DNA of 64,000 nucleotides from Lophium mytilinum (lineage: Eukaryota; Ascomycota; Dothideomycetes; Mytilinidiales; Mytilinidiaceae), in NCBI GenBank assembly GCA_010093605.1, contig MU004196.1, forward strand, positions 708,255 to 772,254, read 5' to 3'. Below the pieces are notes generated by a model that worked only from the letters and a program-made list of their open reading frames with translations, searched no databases and was not told where the DNA came from. The translations under genes were made by a program, and so were the position numbers. Shown here one piece after another: positions 23,427-35,203 of this stretch (positions are counted from its first letter, which is position 1; every line of letters starts with the position of its first letter).

Positions 23427-24864
23427 ATGGCCCTGCTCGACAGAGTCCCCGGCGATCTGAAGCTGTACATTGGCGGGTGCGTCGCTAACCTCCACTGGGC
23501 CATCATGCCCGTCCTCCACACACGCCTCACAGATCCGTCACTGACGCGTCCACGATTGCTATAGGCTGTTCACCCTCCGCCGCCGCGATGCACTGGAGGA
23601 AGCCGGCGTTACTCACGTCCTGTCGGTGCTGCGGCTGCCGCTCGATCAGCGGCTCTTCGTGCCGTTCAAGCACATGGTCGTCGAGGTGGACGACGTCGAG
23701 GATGAGAACCTGCTGGAGCACTTCCCGGCCACCAACCAGTTCATCCAGGAGGGTCTTGACGCTGGTGGCGGCGTCCTTGTGCACTGGTGAGTCCACACCC
23801 TGGTGCAGCTGAGCGCCGCATGTCCAACTATTGATCGCCACCCCGGACTTCTCTTCTTGGCAATATCGCCATCCTCAAAAGCAACAAGCTGTCATTGTGT
23901 CATACCGCAGCGTGCATGCAAGCCCCTTTCTGCGTCTCCTCTTGTTTCTGTGCTTGCCGTCTTGTTTTGCTCGCACGTTTCTGTGCTCAAGCTGGGATAT
24001 CCTTCCATCTTACTTTCTGTCTTTCACATGCCGAAAATACTCATACACACCGCTCGTTTGCCACTATTTTCAAGATGCCAACTTTTATTTCCCCTCTAGT
24101 GCAATGGGCAAATCCCGGTCCGCAACCTGTGTTATCGCCTACCTGATGCAACACCACAATATTTCCGCCGAAGAAGCTTTGTCCCACGTACGGGAGGCAC
24201 GCGCGATCTGCGAGCCAAATTCGGGATTCATGAGCCAATTAGAGCTGTACGGGAGCATGCGCACTCCTGAAAATGTTGAGGAGTCGCCAGCATACCAGCG
24301 TTGGGTATTTCAACGGGAGGTTGAGCTGTCCCGAGCGTGTGGACAAGCGCCTGATGCCGAGAAGATCAGGTTTGAAGATGAGCATACTTCTCAAGACTCC
24401 GTTGACTATGAGCTACGCTGTCGCAAGTGCAGGTAGGACTCCATAATGCTTGCCACGATGCTTTTCACATCAAATCACAGATTAAGCTTACTATATTTAG
24501 GCGAACACTGGCAACATCTCAATACCTCACTCAGCACGGGTCTGCATCCTCAAACTCAAACCCTTCCAAAGTTCGTCCATGTGCACATTATTTCCTAGAC
24601 CCACTCTCGTGGATGCGTCCAGAACTCGAACAAGGCAAGCTAGATGGACGCCTCGAATGTCCCAAATGCCACACCAATGTGGGCAAGTACGCGTGGCAAG
24701 GCATGCAATGCAGTTGTAGCGAGTGGATCTTACCCGCCATCAGCCTGTCGAAGAGCCGAATCGACGAGGTGAAGCCACAGTCATCTGCTGCTACCGGTAT
24801 ACGACGACCTCCAGGAACAATCGTCGCGCCACCAAGCCGAGGCCCGCCGAAAGAGAGTTTGTAG
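23427..24864 (+). CDS. YVH1: Dual-specificity protein phosphatase Yvh1
   Basis: Predicted 322 residues; exons 23427-23476, 23565-23786, 24100-24432 and 24501-24864. The catalytic domain (about 10-160) has the dual-specificity loop HCAMGKSRS, with Cys91 and Arg97, and acidic VEVDDVEDENLLEHFP for the general-acid loop. The C-terminal zinc-binding domain shows RCRKCRRTLATSQYL, HYFLDPLSWM, LECPKCHTNVGKYAW and CSCSEWILPA. In yeast Yvh1 releases Mrt4 during late 60S ribosome assembly, a role needing the zinc domain more than catalysis. The Cys91 codon is split TG|T by a 313-nt intron (23787-24099), the longest in the window. If retained, translation stops one codon after the His (TGG TGA). Confidence 0.93.
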
Positions 24865-26820
24865 GGCTGTAAGGCAAAGTATAAATTACACTGGACAACT
24901 AGCGCGATAACAGCGTCGGCGCATCCAGCCTAATAGTATCTAGTGTTAGAAGGCCTGGATGGATGTTGGATTCGAGTTCGCTTATAGGGTCTCTCTTTCG
25001 ATTAGCCTCAAAGATCTCCCAGCCGTCTCCTCTTCGGATTTCGGAGTCCCAGTCAAGCGGTTTCAGTTCGAAAGCTATTGACGTCAGCCCGCAGTCTGCA
25101 CGTCTGAACTTACGTTTCTGGGTACCTTATGAGAGGCTATTCAAAGTTTCTTTTGATCCGGAAGCTCTGATCGTATGTCGACGCATTGCCGTATCGCACT
25201 AGCGCTCGCACCAGAATGAAACCGCAACATAGAACCTAGAAAAGAATGAGGGGGCAATCAATATCCATAAAGCATCAGTATACCCAATTATCATCCTTTG
25301 TAAAGGTCGACCACGTCTTCTAATTGGATGGCATTCGCGATTTGACAAGCCGAAAAGAGCAAATGCTTAAATAAACGTCCGAAGATAGACCGCTGGGTAG
25401 GACGTCGCAAGGCTAGCATCATCCTACTAACCACGTCACGGTCTATCATTGAATAGCATCTGCCTACTAACCACACTACGCGAATCTTGAGCACGTTTGC
25501 TTGCACCTTATGGCCCCAAATGGCCGTTCGCGTTGTATGGCTGCGTTGAGTTACTCCCCACAGCAAACACGACGCACTACGTGATATTTCCTTATTCCGG
25601 CAAAGCGCGTAAGACTCCTCCACACTTAAGATCTTACACGCGTGTGAAGGATGCAGCCATGTGTCGTTTCAGCCTTTACATGGCTAGTCGTTCAGCGATC
25701 GTCCACCATGTGCGCCGCCAACACTTGGCGTTAGTGATTCGCGATTACTCGGAGTAAGCATTGTGCTCATTGGGCTTCGTATGGGAAATGCCAAAGTCAG
25801 CCTTATGGATGTTGGCCCATGAGTATTAGTCGCCGTTCGCGACCTGTGTAGGCAATGCAGGAGGGAGTAGTATGACGCGCAATCTCCGATTCTCTGACAA
25901 AATGTCTAAAAATCCGAGGGCCGCGACTGCACGGTAATTTGGAATCCCCAGATAATCTTCTACCCCAGACGACCCCTGCTCTCGGAGCCCCGCACAATGG
26001 GTTTACCCTTAATGGATACAGTCCGAGTACTGACATCGATCGTGATCGCACAAAAGCCTGCATCGGGATGAAGATCCGAGCTTTGCGGATGGATACCACA
26101 GTGCAGGTTGCCTAGCCGCTAACGAGTCAACATACATTCCTACCTATCTACTGTAGGCAAGATGAAGGTGATTGGGATGCAGCTCAGAAGCAAGAAAGCA
26201 TGCGGCCCGGATGTGCGGGCATTCCGGATATGAGATAATGATAACATTATCCTGCGCATATATATAGAATGCTATATACAAGCTTTTAATAAGCAAGCTT
26301 GGCGCGGGAAGATGTTGGGACCGGGTATTAATTTCATGTTTTGCATTAGGGCCATATAGAGGCGTATCATGAGATATGTATCTGACTTGGATGAATCATC
26401 AACTGAAAACAAAAGGGCTGTGAAGGGCTGCAAAGGTTCCGAACATGCTTGAGTCGTTGATCCACGTGACTGCGGGAAGGGCTGAGAAGCTCGAGCCTTC
26501 CCGCTAAAACCATCTCGAGCCACGGGAGCCACCTACGATGCGTCACGAGAAAATACAGACATCATCAAGAAGCTCCACTGGACATGACTGTACGTGTCTA
26601 TGAAATCTAAGTATCTACAAATAGGCCACAGGGCGGTGCTGCGTACCTCTCACACTCATCAATTTTTCTCTACTCAAGCATTTGCATCTCCTTTAACCAA
26701 AGTCAACGTGTCGTGCAGTAAGTGAAGCTATAATTGAGACTGAAACGAATGAGCACTTACCCCTTTGAAGAACCGCAAACCTCTTTCAAAAATACCAATC
26801 TCCTGTTCTCAACTTTCACA
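24865..26820. other. Intergenic, nothing recognised
   Basis: The 3' flank of YVH1 and upstream region of the TatD gene. Contains AT-rich patches (for example TATATATAGAATGC near 26260). No ORF with family resemblance and no RNA gene recognised. Confidence 0.45.
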
Positions 26821-28029
26821 ATGTCTCAAAACGCATCTGCTTCAGCATCAGGGCCCGCCCCGGCCGAGGAAGGGGATAGCTCTCAGAAGCTACGATACGT
26901 TGATGTTTGTCCGCCTATCCACGTTTCCCATACGTCGAGTCTTCTAAAAAGTCATATATTAGATTGGTATCAACCTCGGTGACCCCGTATTCCGCGGCAA
27001 ATACCACGGCAAGCAAAGCCACCAGGACGACTTCACAGACGTTCTCCAGCGGGCTCTAGACGCTGGCTGCAAGAAACTGATGGTCACGGGGTCCGATCTA
27101 AAAGAGTCTCGCCATGCCGTCGAAATCGCTAAGCAACATCGTCCGTGTACAATTCCCCAATGCCATTTGTCGTAGACTAACGACCTCCGCAGCCGGACTC
27201 TGTTACGCTACAGTCGGCGTCCATCCATGCTCCGCAAAGCACTTCGACTCCCACCGCGACGGCCCCGCGGCTTTACTCGCCGCCATCGGCGACCTCGCTC
27301 GCAGCTCCAAGGCAGCCGGCCACACCGTCGCCTTCGGAGAAATCGGATTGGACTACGACCGCCTATTCCTCACCCCTAAAGACCAGCAGCTCAAATACTT
27401 CGAGGCGCAGCTCGACCTCGCGGTGGACATCCAGCTCCCCCTATTCCTGCATTCCCGAGCCGCGAGCGAGGATTTCGAGAGACTGCTCGCTGCGAAACTG
27501 CCCCAGCTGCCGAAGAAGGGGTTGGTGCACAGCTTTACTGGCACCGCTGAGGAGATGAAGCGGATGGTGGAGCTGGGGTTGGATGTTGGGGTCAATGGGT
27601 GCAGTATGAAGACGGAGGAGAACGTTGAGGTGGTTAGGCAGATTCCGCTTGAGCATTTGCAGATCGAGACGGACGGGCCTTGGGTGGGTGATCCCGGACT
27701 TTAGCGCTAATGGGCTTTGCTGATGGGTGTTCAGTGCGAGATGCGTCCCAGCCATGCATCGGCGAAGTTCCTCCAGGACGCGCCTCCGCTGCCAAAGGCG
27801 GTCAAGAAAGAGAGGTGGACGCAGGGTGTTATGATCAAGGGACGGAATGAGCCGGCAACGATACCGCATGTTGCGTATGCGATTGCGAGGATAAAAGACA
27901 TCTCGGTAGAGGAGGTTTGCGAAGCGTAAGTGCACAGCGGGCCACATTCGAATATCTCTTGCTAATTCTAATCACAGTGCGTGGCGTAATTCGATCAAAA
28001 TGTTCGGATTGGGAGAGAAAATAGAATAG
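26821..28029 (+). CDS. TatD-type metal-dependent nuclease
   Basis: Predicted 331 residues; exons 26821-26904, 26963-27140, 27193-27683, 27735-27925 and 27978-28029. It belongs to the TatD/YBL055C group of TIM-barrel nucleases (3'-5' exonuclease and endonuclease, metal-dependent). Motifs in order: YVDIGINLGDPVFRGKYHGK, VTGSDLKES, ATVGVHPC, AFGEIGLDYDR (metal-binding Glu), LPLFLHSRAA (metal-binding His), KGLVHSFTGT, and IETDGPWCEMRPSH with the conserved Asp. Length is as usual. Intron 2 has a weak donor (GTCCGT) but restores the conserved frame. An ATG at 26734 is in frame upstream and would add 29 residues; the shorter start is chosen because the extension is not conserved-looking. Confidence 0.9.
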
Positions 28030-29671
28030 AGTAGGCAGTCTTTGTACATTAGGCATTAGAAGCGGTCTGGGCCATAAGGCGAGCGACTTGCATATAGTGA
28101 CTGGGTAGATTGATGGCGTATTATTGATTTCTGACAATACTACAGGAGCATGACTACGTGTTTGAATCCAAGTACTAGCTTTTTAGAGCCAAGAGTCTTT
28201 AGACTGCACTTTATATCTCCCCACTTTATATCAGATCTCTTCACTTCTTAGCAAAGTCAACTTAGTTCGAAAAGGTGCGCAGAACCATCCACGGGTGAAG
28301 CCAAATAGCCGTGCACCGACTGTTGTAGCTCGAGAGAAAGATCTTCGAAGCAAAAAGGCTGTGTGTGGAGACTTAGGCCAGAAACTCCAGCCAGCCTGTC
28401 GACAACGAGACCGGGCACATTCTGCAGAGCTTGCATAGTAATTTCAGCAGTAGTATTGTCGCTAGGCTTTAAGATATATGTTTAAGTGAGCTCATTAGCG
28501 GATCTTATGGCAAACACTCTCACAATGAATACAGTCGCCGTGACCATTTTTTTCTACCCTCTTCTATTTTTCTGTTCGAGGTTCTTGGGGGTTAGTCTGA
28601 TGATCTTTATGCAGACACCCTGTTGAGGCATAGACGTAACAACTTAGCCATCTTTGATTGCAGATTTTCGCTCAGCCTTCTTCTTGAAGGCTTAGGTGCG
28701 TCGGTCTGATCCTCATCCTACCGAGAGGCACTTTGTTGCGGCTCGGGATTCGGACGTTTTTTACACTATAATTTCGCCATATCGCTCAGACGAGACCGAA
28801 TGGAGCTCAAAGGACAAGGAATCTTGATTAGTTATCAGCAACGACTACGACGTATATGGTCATCAATGTTTGCCGAAGCAACGCGCGGATACTTTGATGG
28901 ATGCGCGTATGACCTAGGTAGTGAAGAGGCGCAAGGCAGATCAATCGAGGAAACCTTTACCAGTGTGGTGTATCTCCAGGTGCTCAAGCGCATGTCGTAA
29001 AGTGATTTCAGGACGAGTGAGCCATCGAGATTTTGCTAAAGCTCGTCCCGACTGCGACATTCAGCTGCTCTCCGCAAATAGTTTGGGTCATACCTAGCAA
29101 AGGAGTAAAGTGCTTATGCCATGGCGCGAGACCTCCTTTGCAACTTCATCAATCCACGACTCGAATACGTACGAGGTATAGAGGAACAAATGGACTAGGT
29201 GGAACCGCCATATTCGATTGAAAAGCAATCTCGGCGCCGATTCTGCAGCATTCAGTGTAAAGTATACATTCGGAAAAAAACCTTATGAGAAGCCTTGAGG
29301 CTGAGCTTGTGCATAGCCACAAAGCTTGTTAGAGACAACTGCCAACCCTGCTCATTGTGGTTAAGAACCAAACCAGAACCCTTAGCCCGACCTTGCCTGT
29401 ACCCGTTATCCACGCAAATGTATACTCCTAAACATTCGATTCGCTCACATTCCAGGGGGAGGAGGAACCTAGAGACAGTTAGCCCAGTTCAACAATCTCG
29501 ATGTGAAAATTGAACAAAAGCAGATCCACGGTACAATCAGGCAGACTGAAAGTCGCAGCTCCTGAAACCAAAGCCCTCGAAAGAGGAGTTGACCGGCTGA
29601 ATGAACGAAGAAGATGAAGAAGAAGCATGCTCCTCAAGCTCTTCGATTTTGATTTCAGGAGTGTCTTTCTG
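28030..29671. other. Convergent intergenic, nothing recognised
   Basis: About 1.6 kb between the ends of the TatD gene (plus) and the KH gene (minus). Only short ORFs. AT-rich patch with a repeated ACTTTATATC word near 28207-28232. No gene seen. Confidence 0.45.
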
Positions 29672-31814
29672 TCATTCGAAATTCTGCATAGGAGTGTCGT
29701 CCCGCGGTCTAGTGAAAGAGGTTCCGTCTTCAGCTTTGACCACAGAATTGTAGTTTTGCGGTGCAGCGAAGGGAGTATAGTGGCCATACGGAGGATCGTA
29801 ATACCCGGTCTGAGCTTGTTGGCTTTGTGTGGATCGATAAAATTGAGGGTGCCAGGAGTACTTAGAAGAAAAGTCCTAGGATAAGAAAGGCTCAATGACA
29901 TGAAGAATAAGTCCAATTACTTACGGCATTGTATCCAGATGATGGTGGAGCTCCTGGTGGGGGAGGAGGAGCCTCGCTAGGAGGTGGTGGGGGAGCTGTG
30001 CCTGGGGCAGAAGCAGTGCCCGGAGCTGGAGTCTGTTGCTGGGCACCTTGCTGTCCATACCATTGGTAGTAGTACGCACAATAGGCTTCGTAGCCACCGT
30101 AAGCGGCATACGGGTCCTGTCCGGCGGCGTACATCTGAGCCATTTGGGCAGCATAGTCTGCAGTTTGACCGGGGGTTCCTGGAGCAGGAGTTGTGGGACG
30201 CATTAGTGAAGCTGCGGCGCCGGGCGATTGCTGCCCGCCGTTACCTTGCCCGCCGTAGCCGTTGTAGCCACCGTAGCCACCGCCACCGCCATAACCGTGG
30301 TTCTGGCCGCGGTCGCGGTCACCTCTGTCCCCGTAGTTGGAACGTCCGCCGCCGTTGGAGTAGCCGTCTCCGCCGAAGCGATGGGTTGGGCCACGCTCTT
30401 TGAATCTCTCATACTCGCCCTTGACGTTCCCAAGGAGATCCTCGCACAGTGCCTTGGCGGTTTGTACCATTTCAGGGTCCGGGCCGCTGCTCGCTATTAG
30501 ATCTCGGACATGAAAACAAGTGGGGGTTGCACTTACGCGACATGCAGATACATGGCCTCATCGCTCTCTTGGCCTGAAGCAGGCTCCATGAAGCCAGATC
30601 CACGGCCTTTGATCTGGACACGGCATCGAGTCTCTTGCTGAATATGTTTGACGTAAGTGCCTCCATGGCCAACTACCTGAGCCCTCAAGTTGAATCCAGG
30701 AATGGGTTCCAGATCGATAGGAATCCTCTCTTCGGGCCATTTGCGCTGTTGTTTGTTAGCATCTAACAAGGCTTGTAATACCAAAATACTGTACCCGGCC
30801 AAGCTCGTCACGCTCGAATTGTTCTGGCTCGCGACGACGAAACCTACGCTCGTCCACAAGATTGGGCAGTTCCTGATTCATCATTTCTTCGATCTTCGCG
30901 ACCGCCTTCTCCAAACCCTCCTTGGTGGTGCTAGTGACGTGCAAGTAGAGCGGTGGATTCTATTGCAAATTAGCACAGTTCCATCGTGTCTTCGGGGTGA
31001 TTTTGTACATACCGCAGCAGTCGCCATGCTCTTATTGGGATAATAGCTGCCGCGAGTTGTGACATCTTCTCATCAATAAGCAAGGTATTCTACAAACGTT
31101 AAGTGGTGGAAGGTGGTTGAGCATACCGGCACCAGTTTCATCTGCAATCTAAATGTCACACAAGCGAGGTCAGCAGATGCCATTTACGGGTGGTGTAGAA
31201 CAGCTAATTCAGGACGATAAGTGAGCGCTAGCACTTCTCCACGATGTAGTGACAGGAACGAGAGACCTTGCGCCATGCCTTGCTTGTAGCAGGATGCGCG
31301 CTCGGCAGGCTCAAGGTCTCTCGCCCCTGGGCCCTGAAAGTATCAGTTGGGGAGGAAGAGGGGTGCTTACCATCTTTTGAGTAGCGCCTTTGGTCAGTGT
31401 GTAGCGGTTGCGCAAGTCGTTGACTTCGATGTCCTTGATGTAGTCCCCATCTTGCTGATAGACTTCATTAGTGAGCGCAGCGGCGGCAGCGGCGCCCGGA
31501 GAGGCGGCGACTGCGGGGCTTGATGCAGCACGGATGGGCGGTACATCGACAGGCTGAGCCCGCTTGCGCGCCTCGATCTGCGCATTAATTTTGGCAGCAG
31601 CCGCAGCAGCTGCAGTAATAGCAGCGACCGGGTCGATTTTCTTCTTTTCTGGCTCGACAGATTTGGGTTCCTCTCGTGGGATCGGGCTGCGACTGCGGCG
31701 CGCCTCGGATTTGCGCGCAGACGGCGAGCGCGAGCGTCGGTCGAATCTGGCTGTCCGCTTCTGCGCAGGCTCGACCTGATCGAAGCGCGAGCGTCGACGG
31801 GGCTCGTCAGCCAT
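29672..31814 (-). CDS. KH-domain RNA-binding protein (KHDC4/BLOM7-like)
   Basis: Predicted 552 residues in seven exons, in coding order 31814-31371, 31148-31127, 31065-31013, 30959-30795, 30745-30537, 30486-29925 and 29875-29672. The N-terminus is Arg/Ser-rich (RRSRFDQVEPAQKR, RSRSPSARK) as in splicing proteins. A conserved block begins DYIKDIEVNDLRNRYTLTKG and continues TTRGSYYPNKS. The KH domain (about 240-295) contains GFNLRAQVVGHGGTYVKHI and CRVQIKGRGSGF. The C-terminal half is Gly/Tyr-rich, then proline-rich (PPPPPSEAPPPPPGAPP). Human KHDC4 and plant RIK share this layout and act in pre-mRNA splicing; that role is inferred. Exon 2 is only 22 nt. Divergent from ILV6 by 331 bp. Confidence 0.88.
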
Positions 31815-32145
31815 GGTGGATGGCTGTGGTGATAGGAGTGTTTGGGGTGGCGATGTTGGAGTGTTAAGAAGTGAGGTGGTGGAGGTCAAGGTGGTGACAA
31901 GAGGTGAAGTGGCAGTTGTCGAACATGCGGGCCGAGAGAAAGCCCTAGCGGTCCGAGTCCGAGCTTCCAGCCTTGGCCGGCCTCGGCAAACCGATGCTCC
32001 GATCTGCGGCGCCCCAGGTTTTTCTGTGTGATTCATCCAGACATCCTCGTTCGCCGCAAACATCCAAAATTACTTTGCCCAATTCACACGCTGGTGAGAG
32101 GTTCTACAACCTCCAATTGACCCGGAAAGGCCCTATATAGGCATC
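31815..32145. promoter_or_regulatory. Divergent promoter of the KH gene and ILV6
   Basis: 331 bp between two start codons facing apart. A TATATAG box lies about 13 bp before the ILV6 ATG, which is closer than a functional TATA usually sits. No Gcn4/CpcA TGACTCA site was found in this interval. Confidence 0.6.
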
Positions 32146-33190
32146 ATGGCCTCCCGAAGAGCTCTGGCGCTGCCCCTCCGCAGTCTCGCTCAACGCCCAA
32201 AGACCTCCGCATTCCTCCTCCAGCAAAAGGTCCACAGCTCCTCCTCCACCCAAGCGCTCGAATACAAGGCCCTGCACCGCCGCATTGCACCCCTCCCGAC
32301 CGAAGACCGCCCGCCTGCATGGTCCGCCCAAGCTGCCGTCAGCAGCATCCTCTACGAGACACCCCTCCCTTCGCAAGCACCGCCGAAACGCCATATCTTG
32401 AACTGTCTTGTGCAGAATGAGCCGGGAGTCCTTTCTCGTGTGTCTGGTATTCTTGCCGCTCGAGGCTTCAACATCGACAGCTTGGTCGTGTGCAACACCG
32501 AGGTCGAGGACCTTTCTCGCATGACCATCGTACTACAGGGCCAGGACGGCGTCGTCGAACAAGCCCGGCGTCAGCTTGAAGACTTGGTGCCTGTATGGGC
32601 TGTTCTAGATTACACTTCAGCACCCTTGGTTCAGCGTGAGCTTCTTCTCGCTAAGATCTCTACGCTGGGCCCGGAATACTTCGAGGAGTTGCTCGCTCAC
32701 CACCGAGAAATGGTCCAGGAGCCGGAACGGCCACCGATAGATGTTGAGAGCATTGAAGAAGGCTCTGAGGGAGATGCTGAGTTCCAAGCCGAGCTGGCAG
32801 CCCGTGAGGCTCTGAGGAGAGACTTCCACCCCAGCAAGCTAGCTGTCAGCCAAGCGATGAGGCACAAGCACCAACATCTGCAGTCTATCACCTATTTCAC
32901 CCATCAATTCGGTGGAAAGGTTTTGGATATCAGTACGAACAACTGCGTTGTGGAGGTCTCAGCGAAGCCTTCGAGGATTGACTCCTTCATGAAGCTGATT
33001 GCGCCATTTGGTATCCTAGAGTCAGCGAGAACTGGTAAGCCTTTCCTATCCAATTCTTCTAAACGAATTCATGCTGATGAAATACGCAGGTCTCATGGCC
33101 CTACCTCGATCTCCACTACACGATCCCAACGAGATAGAAGATAAGGATGCCCAGGATATTGTGGACACAAGCACCCTTCCTCCCGGTTGA
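32146..33190 (+). CDS. ILV6: Acetolactate synthase regulatory (small) subunit, mitochondrial
   Basis: Predicted 329 residues; exons 32146-33034 and 33090-33190. It binds the catalytic subunit Ilv2 and gives valine feedback control of the first shared step of branched-chain amino-acid synthesis, in mitochondria. Residues 1-35 are basic and Ser-rich without acids (MASRRALALPLRSLAQRPK), a presequence. The first ACT domain starts near residue 82: RHILNCLVQNEPGVLSRVSG, GFNIDSLVVC, SRMTIVLQGQD. After an acidic insert (about 200-225) a second ACT-like domain has QSITYFTHQFGGKVLDIS and PFGILESARTGLMALPRS, the typical C-terminal end. Length agrees with fungal Ilv6. Single 55-nt intron near the 3' end. 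Confidence 0.95.
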
Positions 33191-33633
33191 AGTGCTCACT
33201 TCCCAATGTGCTCGTAATGATTTTGGGGAATCTTCAGCCTTACTGTCCCGGCGTTTACGTCCTCTGTATATAGCCCAGTTGGTTGGTTCGAGAATGCCTC
33301 AGCGGGTGTTGATGTCTTTGGCGCTTCTGGGAGGTACCATGATTTCTACTTACACTTGAAAGTGACAGCAAAAACCAAGCGGAATATTACTCGCTTCTGC
33401 GAAGATTCCAGCGGTCTCGTGCAATGATTATAATACTTTGACTTCTTTCATGTGCACACCCAACTGAAGGATTTATATCACTCGACGTATAATCATCTCC
33501 CAGACAGAAGATACTGTACGTATACTACTCGTAATGTACAGCGTTCCTCTCGCAGAGTCAAGAGTCAGCTAGTCCCAACGCCTGCCCAATGCTATAATAT
33601 ACATTTTCTCTTCGGCATGCTTGCCACAAGACC
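33191..33633. other. Convergent intergenic of ILV6 and COA1
   Basis: Short tail-to-tail interval; no gene seen. A word similar to a tRNA A box next to a GGTTCGA word occurs near 33270-33295 but nothing folds around it. Confidence 0.45.
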
Positions 33634-34272
33634 TCAATGCGTATACTTATCCTCATCATCCCTCGACGTAATCTTCTTGAACGGATCCGGGCCTTCAGGC
33701 TTGAACAGCTGTACCACCTGCCCATCTTCAGACGTCAAACTCCACTCCAACGTCTCAAACTACATCGGCCAATTAGCGCTCACCCCTCACAAACAGGATA
33801 AACACATATAACTCACAAACCCCGTTCGCGTCCGCCTCACACTCCTAAACCGCATCACCGCCCCCCGCTTCGTCCCCTTCACCCCAAAACTAATATCAAT
33901 GCGCCCATGCAGCTGATTCAGCTCCCCGCTGATCCACGGCATCCGGTCTCGGAAGTAAATCTCGTCCCCCAGGATCTCCCGCGCCTCGTCATTCGTGCGC
34001 AGTGCGTACAGCGTCGATGTCGTGACGGACGACGACTGCTTCTGGTAGTTGAAGATGGCGAGACAGGAAGCGCCGACGACACCGGCGAAAATGGGGAGGG
34101 TCTTCAGCCAGCCCCAGCGCGTTGGGAGTGTGGGGAGGGCGCGATCGGCGCGGCGCTCGAGGAGGGGGCCGCTGGTGGCTTTTGGGGCGGCGATGAGGGT
34201 GCGCCTTGTTGTCCTGGAAACGCTTCTGAGTGGGAGGCGGGCCGGCCGGGGGAGCGGTATTCGGGGGGGCAT
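33634..34272 (-). CDS. COA1: Cytochrome c oxidase assembly factor Coa1
   Basis: Predicted 193 residues; exons, in coding order, 34272-33817 and 33759-33634. Coa1 is an inner-membrane factor that accompanies newly made Cox1 during complex IV assembly. The basic N-terminus (MPPRIPLPRPARLPLRSVSR) is a mitochondrial presequence. One membrane segment, about 65-82, follows RWGWLKTLP (IFAGVVGASCLAIFNY). Then comes the Coa1 domain: LYALRTNDEAREILGDEIYF, MPWISGELNQLHGRIDISFG, GTKRGAVMRFRSVRR, and FETLEWSLTSEDGQ from exon 2. An in-frame ATG at 34326 would add 18 residues; 34272 is preferred because it opens directly into the presequence. Divergent from the next gene by 212 bp. Confidence 0.88.
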
Positions 34273-34484
34273 TGTTGGGGCTGAATTGGGGGTCAATTCG
34301 TAGCGGAGGAGGATCGAATGATGCATGATGTTCAAGCTGGAGTCGGCGGATTGTTTTTGCGTAGCCGTGGACCCTGGAAATGTGGCGCGCGTGGCGTAAC
34401 TTCCGTCATCGCGGTCAAGCTTCAGGCAGATGCTATATATATCACCACATCTCGCAAGCTCAAAGAAAGGATTAAAGAATAAAA
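34273..34484. promoter_or_regulatory. Divergent promoter of COA1 and a small membrane-protein gene
   Basis: 212 bp between facing-apart start codons. A TATATATA element at about 34434-34441 lies 45 bp before the plus-strand ATG. Promoter role from position. Confidence 0.55.
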
Positions 34485-35203
34485 ATGGCGACAACCCGCC
34501 TCCGCCACGCGTTCCGCTATCCCACCGAATCCGACTCAGACGAGCCTCCAGAAGGCATCGACGAGCAAGGTAGCTAAATTCCATTCTTCCCCATCCAGCT
34601 CAACTTATAGCTCTACTCTCTGTCCACTCCCTTTATTTCGTATTTTCCTCTTCTACCCTTACATAACACACCACTAACCCTTTCTTCTCAGAACAAGAAA
34701 CTCTCATAACCAACCTCACCACCACCGATGCCACCAACACGCTCCTCTACACCCGCCTCCTCCTCTCCCTCCCCCTCACCCCCACGCTCCTCTACCTCCC
34801 AACCCTCCTCCGCCCCCCCTCCTCCAGCGCCTGGCTCTCCACCCTCTTTACCATAACCTCCCTCCTCGCCGCCGCCTACATCCTCTACTTCCTCCCCCTC
34901 CCACCCTCCAGCTCCACATCGAAACCCCCGCAACAACGAAAACCGAACCCTCACGCGCACCTAGACATCGAGGGCGACAGCGAGAGCCCGCTGCGGCGGT
35001 ACATCACCTACCTAAATGGCGCGCTGGTGGTTGTACTAGCGTTACGGGAGTTGAGCAGCGGAAGAGGATGGCGGGAGGGGATGGCGGGGGGCGGGTACGT
35101 GCCGGGGTTTGTGTATGCGGTGGTGCTGTTTGCGCGGACGCAGTTGCGGGCGGTAGATGTTGGTGTATTGGAGGGGTTGCGGTATCGGTATAAAGGTGCA
35201 TAA
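34485..35203 (+). CDS. Small integral membrane protein, conserved-looking, function unknown
   Basis: Predicted 198 residues; exons 34485-34569 and 34692-35203, joined in frame (DEQ|EQE). The N-terminus has MATTRLRHAFRYPTESDSDE followed by acids. Two hydrophobic segments follow: LLYTRLLLSLPLTPTLLYLP and LFTITSLLAAAYILYFLPLP. A polar stretch (STSKPPQQRKPNPHAHLDIE) separates them from a third weak segment, YLNGALVVVLALRE, and a fourth, GFVYAVVLFART. I believe similar proteins occur across filamentous ascomycetes but know no function. It is missed by simple ATG-ORF scans because of the short first exon. The exon 2 coding strand is very C-rich early and G-rich late. Confidence 0.75.

Noticed and set aside
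33265-33300. A-box-like TAGCCCAGTTGG next to GGTTCGA
   Set aside because: No acceptor, D or anticodon stem can be folded around it; it lies in the ILV6 3' region and is taken as chance.
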